DNA of 64,000 bases from Trebonia sp963773105. GTDB lineage: Bacteria; Actinomycetota; Actinomycetes; Streptosporangiales; Streptosporangiaceae. Below the pieces are notes generated by a model that worked only from the letters and a program-made list of their open reading frames with translations, did not search any database and was not told the origin of the DNA. Every line of letters begins with the position of its first letter. The stretch's first letter is position 1. Below, in pieces: positions 62,085-64,000 of this stretch. A program made the position numbers and the translations under genes. The stretch is taken from the NCBI GenBank assembly GCA_963773105.1, contig CAVZAA010000001.1:682001-746000 (forward strand), read 5' to 3'.

Positions 62085-62861
62085 ATGATCCAGTCTGTGG
62101 AGCGGGCCGCCGCCATCCTCGCCGCGCTCGGGTCGGGGACGCCGCGGCTCGGCGTCACTGAGATTGCGGAGCGGGTCGGTCTTGCGAAGCCGACCACCCA
62201 CGGGTTGCTCCGTGCGCTGGTCGCGCATGACCTGGTGGCGCAGGATCCGGCCAGCGGCAAGTACAGCCTCGGGGCCGGGGTCCTGCAGCTCGGCAACGCC
62301 TACCTCGACGGGTCCGAGCTGCGGGCTCGCTCCCTGCTGTGGGCCGAGTCCCTCGCCCAGCGGACGAACGAGGCGGTGTGGGTCGCGACGCTGTCCGGAA
62401 CCCGCGCGATCGTGCTGCATCACGTGTTCCGGCCGGACAACACCGTGCAGATCCTGGAGGTGGGCGCGGCCATCCCGTGGCACGCGTGCGCGCTCGGTCA
62501 CGCGATCGTCGCGTACCTGCCCGCCCTGGAGGCGGCGCGGGTCATGGCCGAGGAGCGTACGGCGCTGACCGGCCGCACCAAGACCACCCGCGCGTCCCTC
62601 GGCCAGGCGCTGGCCCAGGTCCGCAGGCACGGCTACGCGATCGAGAACGAGGAAGCCACCGTGGGCGACGCGGGCATCGCGGCGCCGATCGCGGGCCGGG
62701 AGGGCGTGGTGGGCTCGATCGGCCTGGTCGGCCCGGTCGGGCGAGTCCTCGACCGCGCCACCCAGGGCGAGCTGATCCGCGCGGTGGTGGAGTCGGCCCG
62801 CTCCGTCTCGCGCGACCTCGGAGCGGGCCGCGGCGGCTCGCTGCTGGCGGCGCTGCGCTGA
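62085..62861 (+). CDS. IclR family transcriptional regulator
   Basis: IclR regulator of 258 residues. The winged helix-turn-helix is LGVTEIAERVGLAKPTTHGL (residues about 20-45). The effector domain has GAAIPWHACALGHAIVAYLP and GIAAPIAGREGVVGSIGLVG. ATG at 62085 is used with AAAAGGA upstream; the frame open from 62001 is not needed. It is divergent from dhaM and faces the Enzyme I gene. It resembles GylR-type glycerol regulators and probably controls the DhaM-HPr-EI genes in response to glycerol or dihydroxyacetone metabolism (inference). Confidence 0.9.
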   Translation: MIQSVERAAAILAALGSGTPRLGVTEIAERVGLAKPTTHGLLRALVAHDLVAQDPASGKYSLGAGVLQLGNAYLDGSELRARSLLWAESLAQRTNEAVWVATLSGTRAIVLHHVFRPDNTVQILEVGAAIPWHACALGHAIVAYLPALEAARVMAEERTALTGRTKTTRASLGQALAQVRRHGYAIENEEATVGDAGIAAPIAGREGVVGSIGLVGPVGRVLDRATQGELIRAVVESARSVSRDLGAGRGGSLLAALR

Positions 62862-62866
62862 TCCGC

Positions 62867-64000
62867 TCACGGCGCGGGCACCAGGTCCCACACCTCGGCC
62901 GCTGACGAGGCCAGCAGCGCCCGTTCGGTCAGTTGCTTGCAAGACAAGAAATTCAAATTCGATATTTTCGAACGGACCGGACCGACTCTGGCGGCGGGCA
63001 CGCTCACCGCCTTGATGCCGGCGCCGATCAGCAGCGGCAGCACCCGGGGATCGGCGGCCGCGTCCCCGCACACGGAGACCGTGATCCCGGCTTCCTTGCC
63101 CGCCTTGGCGACCCCCTTGACCAGCGCCAGGACCCGAGGGTGAGCGGCCAGCCCCGGCCCGGCGGCCGGATCGCGCCGTCCCAGTCCGAGCACGTCGCCG
63201 GTCAGATCGTTGGTCCCGATCGAGAAGAAGTCCACCGCGGACGCGAACACGCCGGCGTTCCTGGCGGTTGACTCGAGCTCCACCATGATCCCGAGCGGCG
63301 GCACCTCCACATCGAGCTCAGCCGCCGTCGCCGTCAGGACGTCGCGCACCCGGCTGACCTCGCGCAGCGAGCTCACCATGGGGATCAGCACCGCCAGGCG
63401 CGCGTCCCGCCCGGCCTCGAGCATGGCCCGCAGCTGATCGGCCAGCGCCGTCGGGTGCTCGAGCAAGGCGGCCAGCCCAGCCCCGGCCGGCAAGCCGACT
63501 TCCCGGCTGACCTCGCCACCCCGGCCAGCCCCACCGGACTCACCATCCACGCGGACCTCACCACCTGCACCGGTACCGCCCACTTCACTGCTCCCACCGA
63601 CCGCATCACCATCACTGTTCCCAGCAGGCGAGGGAGCCAGGAACGGCGGAATCTTATCGCCCGAGAAGTCCAGCAACCGGACGGTGGCGGTCCGGCCGGT
63701 CAGCAGCTCCAGGATCGGGCCGAGCTGCTCCCGGTCCTGCTCCAGCGTCGGCCAGTCCGAGGCCTGCACATAGGGGAGCTCGGTCCGCAAAAGCCCGACC
63801 CCGTCGGCGCCGGCCGCTAGGCCGCGCCGAGTCTCGACCGCCGAGGCGACGTTGCACAGCACGACGATCTGACGCCCGTCCGTCGTCCGGGCGGGCCCGC
63901 CGACCTTCACCTCGTTGCCCGTGTCGGTCTGGGCACCCCAGGCACGCTGGGCGTCGGCCATCTCCTGAGCGCCGACCAGGAGTTCGCCGACGGTGCCGTC
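62867..64000 (-). CDS. ptsI: PTS Enzyme I (PEP-protein phosphotransferase), partial
   Basis: C-terminal PEP-binding barrel of Enzyme I; the gene begins beyond the right edge. Motifs: NVASAVETRRGLAAGADGVG with LLRTELPY, LLDFSGDKIPPFL, MVELESTARNAGVFA, FFSIGTNDLTGDVLGLGRRD, and the catalytic Cys in SVCGDAAADPRVLP. After KIPPFL there is an insert of about 50 residues very rich in Gly, Ser, Glu and Val, which usual Enzyme I lacks. It ends 6 bp from the convergent IclR stop. It should phosphorylate HPr at 61379. Confidence 0.9.
   Translation of the reverse strand, partial: DGTVGELLVGAQEMADAQRAWGAQTDTGNEVKVGGPARTTDGRQIVVLCNVASAVETRRGLAAGADGVGLLRTELPYVQASDWPTLEQDREQLGPILELLTGRTATVRLLDFSGDKIPPFLAPSPAGNSDGDAVGGSSEVGGTGAGGEVRVDGESGGAGRGGEVSREVGLPAGAGLAALLEHPTALADQLRAMLEAGRDARLAVLIPMVSSLREVSRVRDVLTATAAELDVEVPPLGIMVELESTARNAGVFASAVDFFSIGTNDLTGDVLGLGRRDPAAGPGLAAHPRVLALVKGVAKAGKEAGITVSVCGDAAADPRVLPLLIGAGIKAVSVPAARVGPVRSKISNLNFLSCKQLTERALLASSAAEVWDLVPAP

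Noticed and set aside
1..64000. CRISPR arrays, rRNA genes, riboswitches.
   Set aside because: No regularly spaced repeats, no rRNA-like sequence and no recognisable riboswitch core were seen on reading the window.

Overview
The window looks like chromosome from a high-GC actinomycete. Evidence: strongly GC-biased third positions throughout, many GTG/TTG starts, 4-bp start/stop overlaps, IclR, TetR and XRE-DUF5753 regulators, and an actinomycete-type tRNA-Gly/integrase junction. No species can be named from the sequence alone. Most of the window is catabolic accessory DNA, with a decayed zone, a mobile element and a more ordinary right end.

Layout. (1) 20-8537, plus strand: acetoacetyl-CoA synthetase (frame broken), thiolase, MBL hydrolase, two SDRs, two crotonases and an enoyl reductase-like MDR protein. 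This is a CoA-ester/beta-oxidation-like set. (2) 8672-9383: transposase remnant and an orphan operator. (3) 9407-16218, minus: a tight five-gene operon for homoprotocatechuate (3,4-dihydroxyphenylacetate) meta-cleavage, consisting of a MobA-like flavin hydroxylase, a FAH-RraA fusion, a DapA-type aldolase, HpaE and HpaD. It is divergent from an IclR regulator. (4) 17063-25480: three enzymes of unknown pathway (MetE/UROD-fold protein, DapA-family protein, ornithine-cyclodeaminase-family protein) divergent from a complete ribose-type ABC importer. (5) 25547-31224: TetR regulator, then an operon of FAH hydrolase, cupin, second acetoacetyl-CoA synthetase, PaaI-type thioesterase and a second FAH protein. 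(6) 31288-38238: SnoaL protein, LigM-like demethylase, extradiol dioxygenase and MhpA-like hydroxylase (minus), then a solute-binding-like protein and thiolase (plus). (7) 38240-39345: two pseudogene remnants; then a TetR gene divergent from a P450-SDR pair across a 40-bp palindrome. (8) 42421-52834: MobF relaxase-helicase, NmrA-like protein, HTH protein, XRE regulator, DUF2637-like membrane protein, Xis and tyrosine integrase, ending at tRNA-Gly(UCC). (9) 53224-56752: copper amine oxidase and APC permease. (10) 56830-64000: NB-ARC/TPR protein, second APC permease, P-loop kinase-like protein, HPr, DhaM, IclR regulator and partial Enzyme I.

How they may work together (inference): amine oxidase converts an aromatic amine such as tyramine to an aldehyde and then a hydroxyphenylacetate. 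The MobA/Hpa operon would carry the catechol form to central metabolites. The FAH, acetoacetyl-CoA synthetase and thiolase genes would turn acetoacetate into acetyl-CoA. A recurring CGATACG/CGTATCG operator lies before the hpa operon, the unknown trio, the ABC importer, the FAH operon and the MhpA-like operon, suggesting that one regulator controls clusters 3-6.

Six genes carry apparent single-base frame breaks (near 395, 27164, 27892, 39936, 42617 and 50513). Either the assembly contains indels or real decay is under way; raw reads would decide.
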